From Alphaproteobacteria bacterium (GTDB lineage: Bacteria; Pseudomonadota; Alphaproteobacteria; UBA8366; GCA-2717185): a stretch of 64,000 nt of DNA. The DNA is taken from contig WLWY01000001.1 in the NCBI GenBank assembly GCA_012103325.1, positions 992,001 to 1,056,000 of the forward strand. The letters are read 5' to 3'. The position numbers and the translations under genes are program-made. Shown in pieces: positions 1-8,781 of this stretch; position 1 is the stretch's first letter, and every line of letters begins with the position of its first letter. The notes beneath the pieces were generated by a model. That model saw nothing but the letters and a program-made list of their open reading frames with translations. It was not told the DNA's origin and ran no database searches.

Positions 1-446
1 AACAGGAACCCCGAAGCGCCAAGTTGCACGCCCAGATACGGGATCGAGAAGAGCAGCGCGACGATAACCGTTAGGATACGGATCGCATCGCCCTGGAAAT
101 AGTCCGAGAGCATTTCGCCCGGCGTCACATAGCCGAAACGCTTACCCAGCATCCATTGCCGTTTCAAAAACAGCACGCCGGTGAACGGTATCGTAATCGT
201 GTAAAACGACGCATAGGCATATTGGAAACCGTCCCGGTACACCAACCCAGGGTGCCCCATGAACGTCCAGCCGGAGAACGACGTTGCCGTCGCGGCGAGA
301 ATAAAAACAATCATCGATAAGCGGCGGCCGGCAATGAAATAGTCCGACGCCGTTTTCGCCGTCATCGCCCCGCGGATACCCCAATAAATGCAGTATGCCC
401 AGTAAAGCGCGACGAAAGCGAAAAGCCACATCACTTTTGCAGACAA
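1..446 (-). CDS. Sodium:solute symporter (SSS family), N-terminal part, truncated by the window edge
   Basis: About 148 codons are visible; the C-terminal two thirds lie outside the window. The protein would import a small organic solute with Na+ across the inner membrane. Visible are a first hydrophobic helix (about residues 5-24), the SSS-typical DYFIAGRR loop (35-42), an ATATSFSGW helix start (52-60) resembling the Na+-site region, and later helices near 79-95 and 122-140. I chose the TTG at 446 because GGAGGAGC lies just upstream and no ATG is available before residue 6; an in-frame stop lies further upstream. It is divergent from the CBS-DUF294 and exonuclease genes, which in my recollection often accompany SSS permeases. 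The substrate cannot be named from this fragment. Confidence 0.8.
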   Translation of the reverse strand, partial: MSAKVMWLFAFVALYWAYCIYWGIRGAMTAKTASDYFIAGRRLSMIVFILAATATSFSGWTFMGHPGLVYRDGFQYAYASFYTITIPFTGVLFLKRQWMLGKRFGYVTPGEMLSDYFQGDAIRILTVIVALLFSIPYLGVQLGASGFL

Positions 447-907
447 GGCTAGCTCCTCCCATTTGACCGCGGCGCCGACGACCCAAACGTCCGAGAAGCC
501 GGTTGCCGCTTTTGCGCAACGAGCCCTTCCCCATCATTCGGCAGCCGTCTCTTGCCCGTCAAACTACGGCTTTAATCGCCGAGTGAAGCAAAGAACCCAA
601 TTCTCCCAATATGCGTGGTTATCAAAGTTTGGTTAACTTTGCAAGCAGAACGCCACGCGATATGGCGATGTCACAGATATCGGGAAATAAGGGTGAAGTA
701 ATTCCGTCTTGTATCGCATAAAATATCTATGAATCAGATATATGACGCGTAATTAAACTGTGTGTATTTTATGATTACGATTGTAGTGGTGGTTATTTGT
801 TGCGTTGCAGCATTATTGTTGTATCCGCCAAGGGCACCAAAACCGCAAGTACAGCGAATCAACAAATACAGCTATCCACATTGCAACGGGAGAGCGTTCG
901 CGATTGA
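447..907. other. Divergent intergenic region with two inverted repeats
   Basis: No convincing gene is seen in these 461 bases. The middle is AT-rich and should hold the divergent promoters of the symporter and the CBS-DUF294 gene. Two short inverted repeats stand out: AAAGTT-N5-AACTTT at 624-640 and ATATCT-N7-AGATAT at 723-741. Either could be an operator or simply chance in AT-rich sequence. Confidence 0.4.
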
Positions 908-2407
908 ATGAAGATATCGTGCCACGCAGGACGGGCGCCAAGAATGGGCAACGGCCAGACGGCGATATTCACAAGGCGGGTTCGCGACCATATGCGCGTC
1001 GCACCGATCGTGGTGGCCCCGGCAACGCCGGTTCGGGAAGCCGTCGCCTTGATGACCGATGCACGCGCAACAGCAATATTGATCGCGCCGCCGAACGGGC
1101 GCATCGAAGGCATCCTGACAGAGCAGGATATCGTGCGGCGCGTTACCTTCCGCGCCCCGTCGGGAACACAGGTATGCGAGGTCATGTCGCGCCCGGTCAG
1201 GGTCGTCGCCGAAGAGGATTTTCTTTATCACGCCATTGCCCACATGCGGCGGCGGCGATTGCGGCATCTTCCGGTGATCGATGGGTTGGGTGCCGTTACA
1301 GGCATGGTTCATCTTGATGATGCTGTTGCCACGGCGACGGAAAGCCGGCTTGAGCAGATCGATCGGCTGACGCAGGAACAGTCCCTCGATGGTCTGCGTG
1401 AGGTGAAAGCGGCGCAAATCGATCTCGCCGACGAGCTTTTCCGGGAAAACCTGCCCGTGCCCGAAATTCAGTCGGTCCTAACCCACGTCAACAACGATTT
1501 GTATCGGCGCGTCGTCGAGCGGAGTCTGAACGAATTGGCGGCAGCAGGGTGGGGCGAACCACCCGTGCCGTTCTGCGTCATCGTCATGGGGTCCGGCGGG
1601 CGCGGGGAGAGTTATCTGTATCCCGATCAAGATAACGGTTTCATTCTCGACGATTATCCCGACTCTCAGCACACGAAAATCGACAGATTTTTCGTCGAGC
1701 TTGCGACCCGCATGACACGAGACCTCGACACAATCGGAATCCCGCTTTGCAAAGGCCACGTCATGGCGACAAATCCGGTCTGGCGCAAAACGGCCACGCA
1801 GTGGCACGATCAAATCGCCCAGTGGTGCCGCAGGCGCAGCCTTGTCGCTCTGCGCTTTTCCGATATCTTTTTCGACTTTAAATCGGTCTATGGCGAAGTC
1901 GATCTCGCCGCTACGCTGCGCGAGAATATTACCGGGATCGTGAAGGCCAATCCGGCATTCCTGCGCGCCATGTACGACGACGATATCGAACATGGCGTCG
2001 CGCTCGGTTGGTTTGGTCGTTTCCTCACGGAGAAAGAGAACGCGGATCACCTCGGCGCTATCAATCTAAAACACACCGGCACATTGCCACTGGTGGAGTC
2101 GCTCCGATTGCTCGCGCTGCGCGAGGGTATATCGCAAACAGGCACCCTCGAGCGCCTCGCCGCGTTAGGCGAGAAATCACTGTTGGACGCCGACGACATG
2201 GATTACCTGACAGGCGCTTACCATCATATTACGCGCCTGCTGCTGCGCCAGCAGATCGCCGATTTCAGAGCTGGTAAACCGGTGAGCAACTATGTTCACC
2301 CGGACGATTTATCCCAGCGCGATCGCGATATCCTGGTCGACTCCTTCAAGGCAATCAGCCGGCTCCGCGACCGGGTACGAAGCGATTTCACCGGCGACGT
2401 CTTCTAA
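908..2407 (+). CDS. CBS-domain DUF294 nucleotidyltransferase-like protein
   Basis: A 499-residue cytoplasmic protein. Two CBS repeats occupy about residues 28-145. A GlnD-like nucleotidyltransferase fold follows, with the signature GSGGRGE at 228-234 and the acidic pair D240 and D242 (PDQD), then a helical DUF294 C-terminal domain to the end. Family knowledge: such proteins are putative signal-transducing nucleotidyltransferases with adenylate-sensing CBS domains; no substrate is established. This copy lacks the N-terminal cyclic-nucleotide-binding domain some relatives carry. The start is uncertain: ATG 908 has GGGAGAG 13 nt upstream, and TTG 904 or ATG 944 are alternatives that leave the CBS pair intact. 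It is followed after 12 nt by the exonuclease gene, so the two form an operon. Confidence 0.85.
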   Translation: MKISCHAGRAPRMGNGQTAIFTRRVRDHMRVAPIVVAPATPVREAVALMTDARATAILIAPPNGRIEGILTEQDIVRRVTFRAPSGTQVCEVMSRPVRVVAEEDFLYHAIAHMRRRRLRHLPVIDGLGAVTGMVHLDDAVATATESRLEQIDRLTQEQSLDGLREVKAAQIDLADELFRENLPVPEIQSVLTHVNNDLYRRVVERSLNELAAAGWGEPPVPFCVIVMGSGGRGESYLYPDQDNGFILDDYPDSQHTKIDRFFVELATRMTRDLDTIGIPLCKGHVMATNPVWRKTATQWHDQIAQWCRRRSLVALRFSDIFFDFKSVYGEVDLAATLRENITGIVKANPAFLRAMYDDDIEHGVALGWFGRFLTEKENADHLGAINLKHTGTLPLVESLRLLALREGISQTGTLERLAALGEKSLLDADDMDYLTGAYHHITRLLLRQQIADFRAGKPVSNYVHPDDLSQRDRDILVDSFKAISRLRDRVRSDFTGDVF

Positions 2408-2419
2408 ACGCATGTCATC

Positions 2420-3769
2420 ATGCCGACACGCTCCGTCCTTCTGATCCTGACCGCAGCCGCTGTCGCGGGGCTGCTGATCGCAGGCGCAGCGCTGGGCGCG
2501 GCAGGCCTGAGCTCTCAAGCGTCTCCTATAATACAATGGATTGCCGGGCTCGGCGGTGCGATTGCCTTCGGTGCGGTCATCGATATCACGCGACGCCTGC
2601 ACCGTCATTTCATTGCGTTGCAAAACCTGCGCGATGGTGTCGTCATGCTACTTACTGAAGGCGCCGCCGCACTTCCCACCAGCGCGGCTACCGAGCGCGA
2701 GATAGGACATCTGCAAGATGCCATCGGGACCCTCGTAACCCGCAGGCTGGATCGGCAAGGCGCGCCCGATCTACGCCTCGCCGCAGTCCTGGGGTCTATC
2801 GCAGAAGCCATTGTCGTCACCACGACAACGGGGCAGGTCAGCCTGGTGAACGACTCCGCCCGAGCCCTGTTGGGTGTGGAACGCGTTGCTGTGGGGACAA
2901 GCCTCTACGCCGCGCTCAGTCGCAGTGCTGTCGAACAGGCAACCGAAGCGGCGCAGGCGTCAGGCCATCCAGTCGAAGCCGACTTGAGAACGGTCGACGG
3001 CGAAACCATCGCAGCGAAGGTCGCCGATCTCGGCGAGTATGGCGGCGCGGTCCTGACCTTTTCGCCCATGTCCCTGGCAGACCACGCCCGGGTCGAACAT
3101 GACTTGGCGCTGCATGACTCCCCACCACCCGCAATGCCCATCACGAGGGAGACGCCGTTGGCGGACCTGCCCGTGCTGGTTTTCGATTGCGAAACAACGG
3201 GTCTTGATGTGACCCGGGACGCGATTGTCGCACTTGGCGGCGTACGCATGCACGGTGCGCGGATCTACCGCAGCGAAACGATCGACCGGCTTGTCGATCC
3301 GGGTCGGAAGATCCCCCGGCGATCCACGGCCATCCACGGCATTACCGACGTCATGGTGGCGGACGTCGGCCCTTTCGAGCACCACTGGCCCATTCTCGAT
3401 ACGCTGATGCGGGGATCCGTTCTCGTTGGCCATAATATTCTCTTCGATATCGCGCAGCTGCGCGCGGCCACACAGCGCAGCGGGATCGACTGGGCATCTC
3501 CGCTTTCGCTCGATACGCTGCTTCTGGTCGCCGCCCTGGAGCCGCACGCGCCGGGATTCGATCTCGAGGCGATTGCAGAGCGGTTCGGTGTCAGCGTTCA
3601 TGGGCGGCACACGGCGCTCGGCGACAGCCTGGTAACGGCTGAAATCTATGCGCGCCTGATACCGCGCCTTGCGGAACGGAATGTCACGACCTTGGGCGAT
3701 GCCATGGAATTCGCGCAGCGTGCTAAGGTATTCGTGAAGCGCCAGCGCCAAGCGGGCTGGACCCATTGA
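2420..3769 (+). CDS. Membrane-anchored PAS-like / DEDDh 3'-5' exonuclease (DnaQ/PolC type)
   Basis: A 449-residue protein with an unusual layout: two predicted membrane helices (about 4-28 and 38-58), a linker, a PAS-like segment (about 120-215), then a DnaQ-family exonuclease domain from about 250. The DEDDh residues are all visible: D256 and E258 (FDCETTGLD), D343 (HNILFD), H397 and D402 (HTALGDS). It should therefore be a catalytically competent 3'-5' exonuclease, probably tethered to the inner-membrane face. It shares an operon with the CBS-DUF294 protein and faces the symporter. Exonucleases of this kind in symporter/DUF294 loci have no established role that I know; replication proofreading is unlikely given the membrane anchor. 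Confidence 0.85.
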   Translation: MPTRSVLLILTAAAVAGLLIAGAALGAAGLSSQASPIIQWIAGLGGAIAFGAVIDITRRLHRHFIALQNLRDGVVMLLTEGAAALPTSAATEREIGHLQDAIGTLVTRRLDRQGAPDLRLAAVLGSIAEAIVVTTTTGQVSLVNDSARALLGVERVAVGTSLYAALSRSAVEQATEAAQASGHPVEADLRTVDGETIAAKVADLGEYGGAVLTFSPMSLADHARVEHDLALHDSPPPAMPITRETPLADLPVLVFDCETTGLDVTRDAIVALGGVRMHGARIYRSETIDRLVDPGRKIPRRSTAIHGITDVMVADVGPFEHHWPILDTLMRGSVLVGHNILFDIAQLRAATQRSGIDWASPLSLDTLLLVAALEPHAPGFDLEAIAERFGVSVHGRHTALGDSLVTAEIYARLIPRLAERNVTTLGDAMEFAQRAKVFVKRQRQAGWTH

Positions 3770-3828
3770 TCGCATCTCCAGGTTTCGCTACAACCGCCTC
3801 CCAATCCTGAAAGGACGGCAGTTATCAA

Positions 3829-5508
3829 ATGGCGAGCTATCAATACATCTACACGATGCAATCCCTGAGCAAGACCTATCCGGGCGGACGCGAGGTCTTG
3901 AAGGATATCACGCTGGCGTTTCTGCCGGGCGCCAAGATCGGCGTGCTTGGTTACAACGGTGCGGGCAAATCGACCTTGCTGCGTATCATGGCCGGATTGG
4001 AGACCGAATTTGTCGGCGAGGCGCGGGCGGCGGAGGGGGCTTCGGTCGGGTATCTGCCGCAGGAACCGGAGCTGGATGGCGACAAGACGGTTTACGAAAA
4101 CGTCCTGGAAGGCCTGGCGGCGCAAAAAGCGGTCGTTGACCGATTCGAAGAGGTCAGCATAAAGCTCGGCGAGGTAACGGACCCTGACGAGATGACGGCG
4201 CTGATCGAGGAACAGGCGGAACTGCAAGAACAGATCGATGCAGCGGATGCCTGGGATCTGTCCCGGACCGTCGAGATCGCCATGGACGCGTTGCGTTGCC
4301 CGGACGGCGAAGGCGACGTGAAAAAGCTATCGGGTGGCGAGCGCCGCCGTATCGCACTGTGCCGGCTGCTGTTGCAAAAACCATCCTTGCTGCTTCTCGA
4401 CGAACCGACCAACCATCTCGACGCCGAGTCCGTCGCCTGGCTCGAACGGCATCTCAGGGAATACGAAGGCACAGTCGTCATGGTCACGCACGACCGCTAC
4501 TTCCTCGACAATGTCACGGGTTGGATTCTCGAGCTCGACCGCGGCCGCGGCATCCCCTATGAGGGCAACTACTCCGCCTGGGTTGGCCAGAAACAGAAAC
4601 GCCTTGAGCATGAGGACCGGGTCGATCAGGCGAGGCTTCGCACCTTGGCCAACGAACAGGAATGGATCGCGGCGAGCCCCCGGGCGCGGCAAGCGAAATC
4701 CAAGGCGCGTATCACTGCCTATGACAAACTCCTGGCCGAAAGCCGCGATAAGGGCCCCGGCAACGCACAGATCATTATTCCATCGGGTCCCCGCCTCGGC
4801 GACGTGGTGATCAAAGCCACAACCCTGCGCAAGGGGTTTGGCAACGTTCTGTTGATCGAAGATCTTGATTTCACCATACCGCCGGGCGCCATCGTCGGCG
4901 TGATCGGTCCGAACGGTGCCGGCAAAACCACACTGTTTCGCATGATCACGGGCAACGAAACGCCGGACTCCGGTGAGCTGCGGGTCGGCGATACCGTAGA
5001 ACTCGGCTATGTCGATCAGTCCCGCGATACGCTGGCCGATGATAAAACGGTCTGGGAGGAAATCAGCCAGGGAGAGGAGGAAATCTTCCTCGGCGACCGC
5101 CGGACACAGAGCCGCGCTTATGTAGGCTCGTTCAATTTCCGCGGGCCGGATCAGCAAAAGAAAGTCGGTCAGCTTTCCGGCGGCGAACGCAACCGGGTGC
5201 ATCTGGCGAAAATGTTGCGAACCGCTGCGAACGTACTGCTGCTCGACGAACCGACCAACGATCTCGACGTGGACACGCTGCGTGCGCTGGAAACCGCTCT
5301 TGCCGACTTTGCCGGATGCGCCGTCATCATCAGCCACGACCGCTGGTTCCTCGATCGCATCTGCACCCACATGCTGGCCTTCGAAGGCGATAGCCAAGTG
5401 ATGTGGTTCGAGGGGAACTACCAGGATTATGAAGCGGATCGGCGGCAACGTCTTGGCGCTATCGCAGATCAACCGCATCGCATAAAATACAAACCTTTGA
5501 CCCGCTAG
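3829..5508 (+). CDS. ettA: Energy-dependent translational throttle protein EttA (ABC-F ATPase)
   Basis: A 559-residue ABC-F protein without membrane segments. The first ABC domain has Walker A GYNGAGKST (41-49), signature LSGGE and the Walker B stretch LLDEPTNHLD. The charged linker (about 245-325) is the ABC-F inter-domain arm. The second ABC domain repeats GPNGAGKTT, LSGGERNR and LLDEPTNDLD. EttA binds the ribosomal E site and gates entry into elongation according to ATP/ADP levels. The length matches EttA (about 555) better than Uup or YheS. The stop codon lies inside the inverted-repeat element at 5505-5578. It stands alone between the exonuclease and a convergent MFS gene. Confidence 0.95.
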   Translation: MASYQYIYTMQSLSKTYPGGREVLKDITLAFLPGAKIGVLGYNGAGKSTLLRIMAGLETEFVGEARAAEGASVGYLPQEPELDGDKTVYENVLEGLAAQKAVVDRFEEVSIKLGEVTDPDEMTALIEEQAELQEQIDAADAWDLSRTVEIAMDALRCPDGEGDVKKLSGGERRRIALCRLLLQKPSLLLLDEPTNHLDAESVAWLERHLREYEGTVVMVTHDRYFLDNVTGWILELDRGRGIPYEGNYSAWVGQKQKRLEHEDRVDQARLRTLANEQEWIAASPRARQAKSKARITAYDKLLAESRDKGPGNAQIIIPSGPRLGDVVIKATTLRKGFGNVLLIEDLDFTIPPGAIVGVIGPNGAGKTTLFRMITGNETPDSGELRVGDTVELGYVDQSRDTLADDKTVWEEISQGEEEIFLGDRRTQSRAYVGSFNFRGPDQQKKVGQLSGGERNRVHLAKMLRTAANVLLLDEPTNDLDVDTLRALETALADFAGCAVIISHDRWFLDRICTHMLAFEGDSQVMWFEGNYQDYEADRRQRLGAIADQPHRIKYKPLTR

Positions 5509-5578
5509 TGTCCTGATCGTGAAATTCAGAGGATTGAATTTCTCGTGAATCTGCACACAACTATATGAATCACACTAG
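5505..5578. repeat. 74-bp element with CTAGTGT inverted ends between convergent genes
   Basis: The element begins CTAGTGT (5505-5511) and ends ACACTAG (5572-5578), so its ends are perfect 7-bp inverted repeats. The TAG inside each end supplies the stop codon of ettA on the plus strand and of the MFS gene on the minus strand. The left arm continues TCCTGATCGTG and is found again, with two mismatches over 18 bases, at 56860-56877. It resembles a short dispersed palindromic repeat; no transposase is present. Confidence 0.5.
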
Positions 5579-6849
5579 GTGGTTACTGCCCGCGATGGGT
5601 TCCTTTTCGCCGGCACGACAAGCGAAGCTACGATTGCAAGAGCTGCGCAACCTGGCAAGGTGACAAGAGCGACGTCGAAAGCGGCGAGCGAGTAGAGGCG
5701 CGCGCCATCCTGCATCACACCGTCCCAGCTCAAATCCAGTAACAGCCCTATGCCAGGCTGGAGCAGAGCCCCCGATCCTACCATCGCCATATTGATAAAC
5801 CCGGTGGTCGCGCCGCTAACAGCCGCAGGTGCGCGTTCGCGCGCGGCAGCGATGCAAATCACCATGGCGCCACTCACCGTTCCGATTAAGAACAACAGAA
5901 TCTGATCCATTGTCAGCGACAGTCCTGGCGTATACAGCAGAATCAGCCAGCCCAACAGCGTCAGCGCGGCAGCCGCGGTCATCGGTAGGCGACGGCGGCC
6001 AAGCCGGTCCGAGATCCAGCCGCCGGCCGGCGCACCAACAGCCCAACCAACCAGCATCAGTGAGTTCGATCCGGCCGCTGCGACCCGATCGAGATCGTAC
6101 AACCGCATTTGATGGGTCACACCCCACAACCCGGCGTAGGCGAGGAACGGCGCCGTCATCGCGCCGCCATACAGCGCGATGATCCAATTTTGCCGGCCCG
6201 CCAGAACCCGGGCAAAACTGCCGCCGAGAGAGACTTGACCGGCGTCGCCTTGATTTGCGGAGACCTGACCAGGCGGTCGGTCGCGGACAACAAGCCAGGT
6301 CGCCACGGCGAGAACGACTGCAAATCCGGCAGCGCCAAGCATTGACACACGCCAACCGACGGCGCCGACCAACGCAGCGAGCGGCGCTTGCCCGGCAATT
6401 GCGCCGAGCATCGCAACGAACATGGTCATGCCGGAAACGAAGGCAAACCTGTTTGCAGGAAACCAATGAGTCGCTAGCTTCAACGCACCGACGAAACCAA
6501 CCGCGCATCCGACGCCGACCATCAATCGGCCGACATAGGCGAGGCCGATGCCTTCCACGGTCGCGAACAACGCGCTACCCGTCGCAGCAACAACGGCTGC
6601 CGCTGTAAGCATCCGCCGTGGCCCCCAGCGGTCGAGGGCCACGCCGATGGGCATTTGCAATCCCGCATAAGCGTAAAAATAAATAGCCGACAGGTTGCCG
6701 AGGACCGCGGCGCCAACGGCGAATTCCCGCATCAGGTCGTTGACCATGACGCTTGGCGCGACACGCTGAAAAAAGGCATAGCTAAACGAAAGGGCGCCGA
6801 GGCCCCAGACCCACCATGCGCGAGAGGCGATGCTCACGCCGCCAACCAC
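5575..6849 (-). CDS. MFS transporter
   Basis: A 424-residue, strongly hydrophobic protein with about twelve membrane helices and the MFS loop-2/3 motif near LDRWGPRR (about residues 72-79) and its second-half echo SDRLGRRRL. It belongs to the major facilitator superfamily, inner membrane. The sequence gives no basis for a substrate; the look is of the organic-anion or metabolite:H+ group rather than drug exporters. Two GTG starts (6849, 6834) are possible and neither has a strong ribosome site. It is convergent with ettA, sharing the inverted-repeat element, and stands just downstream of the mlaA-mlaC pair on the same strand, 27 nt after mlaC. Confidence 0.8.
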   Translation of the reverse strand: MVGGVSIASRAWWVWGLGALSFSYAFFQRVAPSVMVNDLMREFAVGAAVLGNLSAIYFYAYAGLQMPIGVALDRWGPRRMLTAAAVVAATGSALFATVEGIGLAYVGRLMVGVGCAVGFVGALKLATHWFPANRFAFVSGMTMFVAMLGAIAGQAPLAALVGAVGWRVSMLGAAGFAVVLAVATWLVVRDRPPGQVSANQGDAGQVSLGGSFARVLAGRQNWIIALYGGAMTAPFLAYAGLWGVTHQMRLYDLDRVAAAGSNSLMLVGWAVGAPAGGWISDRLGRRRLPMTAAAALTLLGWLILLYTPGLSLTMDQILLFLIGTVSGAMVICIAAARERAPAAVSGATTGFINMAMVGSGALLQPGIGLLLDLSWDGVMQDGARLYSLAAFDVALVTLPGCAALAIVASLVVPAKRNPSRAVTT

Positions 6850-6875
6850 TTTATGGTCTGGCGGTCATGCAGAAG

Positions 6876-7511
6876 TCAGTTACTCGATTGCTTCGACTTG
6901 AGGGTTTCGGTCTTCTTGCGGAGAATTGCGATCAGCGCATCCACCTTGCCACCGTTTTGGCGAATTACGGCGGTAAATTCTTCGCGTTGAGTGACACTCA
7001 TGCTCACACCCTCTACGCGGACATCGACGATTTTGAAGGGGTCGCTATCGCCACGTACCTGCCAGTCGATTCGTATCGATGGACCGCCATCGCTCGGACG
7101 AATTTCGCTCATCACAATCGAGTCGCCCTTTTTCTTTGGCCTGGCGACTCGCTTGATTACGAACTCCTGGCCTGTGTATTCCGCAAACCGGGCGGCGTAT
7201 GTCGCGACGATCAAATCTTCGAAGAGACCATGATATTCGTCAATTGCATCCTTGTTGACGCCGCGCGCATATCTCCCGAGGACGAATCGGCCGATTCGCT
7301 TAACGTCGAATCCCTGCCGAAGCAATGCGCGAAACCGATCCTCACGCTCCGCTTCCGAAATATCTTTTACGGTCAAAACGCGGATCGCATGATTACCTAA
7401 GGATTTGACGAATTCCCCGGCATCGGTTTGCGCGGCGACCGCTATTTGAGCGGCGATAAGGTTAACGAAGAGAGCCGCGCAAAACGGAAGAGTGCATTTA
7501 ATCATGCGCAT
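6876..7511 (-). CDS. mlaC: MlaC/Ttg2-family periplasmic phospholipid-binding protein
   Basis: A 211-residue secreted protein in the MlaC (toluene tolerance Ttg2D) family, which ferries phospholipids between the outer-membrane MlaA complex and the inner-membrane MlaFEDB transporter. It opens with a short basic segment and a hydrophobic signal peptide ending near AVAA. The body shows the family pattern of a conserved FDVKRIGRFVLGRYAR-like helix and AEYTGQEF. I placed the start at the ATG 7511, five bases past the mlaA stop; ATG 7505 is equally possible. An open frame continues upstream inside mlaA but would bury the signal peptide. No mlaD, mlaE or mlaF is in the window. A second pair lies at 50.2-51.6 kb. 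Confidence 0.85.
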   Translation of the reverse strand: MRMIKCTLPFCAALFVNLIAAQIAVAAQTDAGEFVKSLGNHAIRVLTVKDISEAEREDRFRALLRQGFDVKRIGRFVLGRYARGVNKDAIDEYHGLFEDLIVATYAARFAEYTGQEFVIKRVARPKKKGDSIVMSEIRPSDGGPSIRIDWQVRGDSDPFKIVDVRVEGVSMSVTQREEFTAVIRQNGGKVDALIAILRKKTETLKSKQSSN

Positions 7512-7515
7512 GACG

Positions 7516-8343
7516 CTACCGAATAAGCTGTGCCCGAGGGCCAGTGAGAATGGTATCTTCATCCAAGGAAATGCTTGGCGACGGTATCGAATCGCCGGTA
7601 TCGCCATTGCGAATGGCGTCGTTTCGGATCTGCCGATAGAGGCTGCGAATGGTCGCATAGAAATCGAGAGAAGATTTCTCGAGATCTTCCAATGTCTTAA
7701 TGTTACGGGCCCGCCGGTCGATGCCTCGCACGACGGTTCGTACAACTGGTATTGCGTCCCGGTCCGTATTATTGGCCCACATGTTAATCGGGTCGATCAA
7801 CGTGTCGACAACAATGCCGACCACGTCGCGCGGATTGGACGGACCGAACAACGGTAACATCAGGTATGGGCCCTCGCCCATCCCCCAGACCGCCAGAGTC
7901 TGTCCGAAATCTTCGTCCCGGTATTCAACACCCAGGTCACCCGCAGGATCGCCGAAACCGCCGAAGCCAACGATGGTATTGACCGTAAATCGTGCAATCG
8001 TCTCACCGGCACCATCAATATCGCCTTGCAGCAAGTTATTGGCAAGGAGAACCGGGCTGCGCAGATTGTTCAGAAAGTTGCGAATACCATCTTGTAACGT
8101 TCGCGGCAAAATTTCCCGATAGATCGTCGCCAAAGGTTTCAGGATGACGGCGTCAAGGCCTTGATTAAACCGAAAGATCGCCCGATTCACCGGTTCAATC
8201 GCGTCGTTCGTTTCGTAATATGCTTCGCGATCGGCGGGATCTGACGGTACGCCAGCACAACCGCCCAGGAGGAGCACCGACACAAGCAGCATCGAGAGTG
8301 CAAACTTAATCCCGCGAAGCGCTTCAATTGTTCTGGAAATCAC
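7516..8343 (-). CDS. mlaA: MlaA/VacJ outer-membrane lipoprotein
   Basis: A 275-residue lipoprotein of the VacJ/MlaA family, which removes mislocalised phospholipid from the outer leaflet of the outer membrane. It has a signal peptide with a lipobox LLGGC, acylated cysteine C29, followed by the family core beginning EPVNRAIFRFNQ, then FLNNLRSPV, NLLQGD and FTVNTIVGFGG. It is co-transcribed with mlaC, which starts immediately after its stop. The lipobox distinguishes it from the second MlaA copy at 50.2 kb, whose signal peptide has no cysteine. The C-terminal tail past about residue 240 is poorly conserved in such proteins. Confidence 0.92.
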   Translation of the reverse strand: MISRTIEALRGIKFALSMLLVSVLLLGGCAGVPSDPADREAYYETNDAIEPVNRAIFRFNQGLDAVILKPLATIYREILPRTLQDGIRNFLNNLRSPVLLANNLLQGDIDGAGETIARFTVNTIVGFGGFGDPAGDLGVEYRDEDFGQTLAVWGMGEGPYLMLPLFGPSNPRDVVGIVVDTLIDPINMWANNTDRDAIPVVRTVVRGIDRRARNIKTLEDLEKSSLDFYATIRSLYRQIRNDAIRNGDTGDSIPSPSISLDEDTILTGPRAQLIR

Positions 8344-8781
8344 GCCACAGCCTCAAACGTTGCTCCAACACCGACGCCAGGGACATCGGCAATGCGCCTA
8401 CAAAACCGCCAATAAGCCACCACCTGGCAACGATTTGGCAATCCTGACATTTTAAGCCCCAATCCCTCAAGCATTTGAGCGAGACTTAAAAAAAGTCTTA
8501 ATAATCGGGCGCTTCCGCGCCAGTTAATCTAGCCCATCAGCAAGCTGCCGCAGAACAGGCAGCCTTGGATGAGGTATCACAAGCGAACGAATAACACCAT
8601 ATAGGAACGACATAATCTGTGTGCTTGATCACATCACTGTTGCAAAAATGTCGCTTGCCGACCGGCATCGACATGCCTGCAGGATTTCACTTGCAAACAT
8701 AACAATATCTTTATATATTTATAAATCTAGAATGAAATCGATTCGCATCGAAACGGCACCGAAACAGGACACGCATACGGT
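8344..8781. other. Divergent intergenic region mlaA / sahR-like gene
   Basis: No gene is supported in these 438 bases. Two small inverted repeats lie close together on the mlaA side: CTCAA-GCAT-TTGAG (8466-8479) and AGACTT-A5-AAGTCT (8482-8498). The last 80 bases before the regulator start are very AT-rich and hold the palindrome listed separately. I looked for a SAM or SAH riboswitch in front of this methionine block and did not recognise one. Confidence 0.4.
8706..8726 (+). promoter_or_regulatory. AT-rich palindrome, candidate autoregulatory operator of the SahR-like regulator
   Basis: TTTATATATTTATAAA at 8710-8725 matches its own reverse complement at 14 of 16 positions and lies 56 bp before the regulator start. 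ArsR-family repressors, including SahR, bind AT-rich imperfect palindromes near their own promoters, so this is the best operator candidate in the region. Low sequence complexity makes chance symmetry possible. Confidence 0.4.

Noticed and set aside
4327..5556. A 409-codon minus-strand open frame across ettA
   Set aside because: It is the antisense shadow of a highly conserved ABC-F gene in GC-rich DNA, without motifs or a ribosome site.
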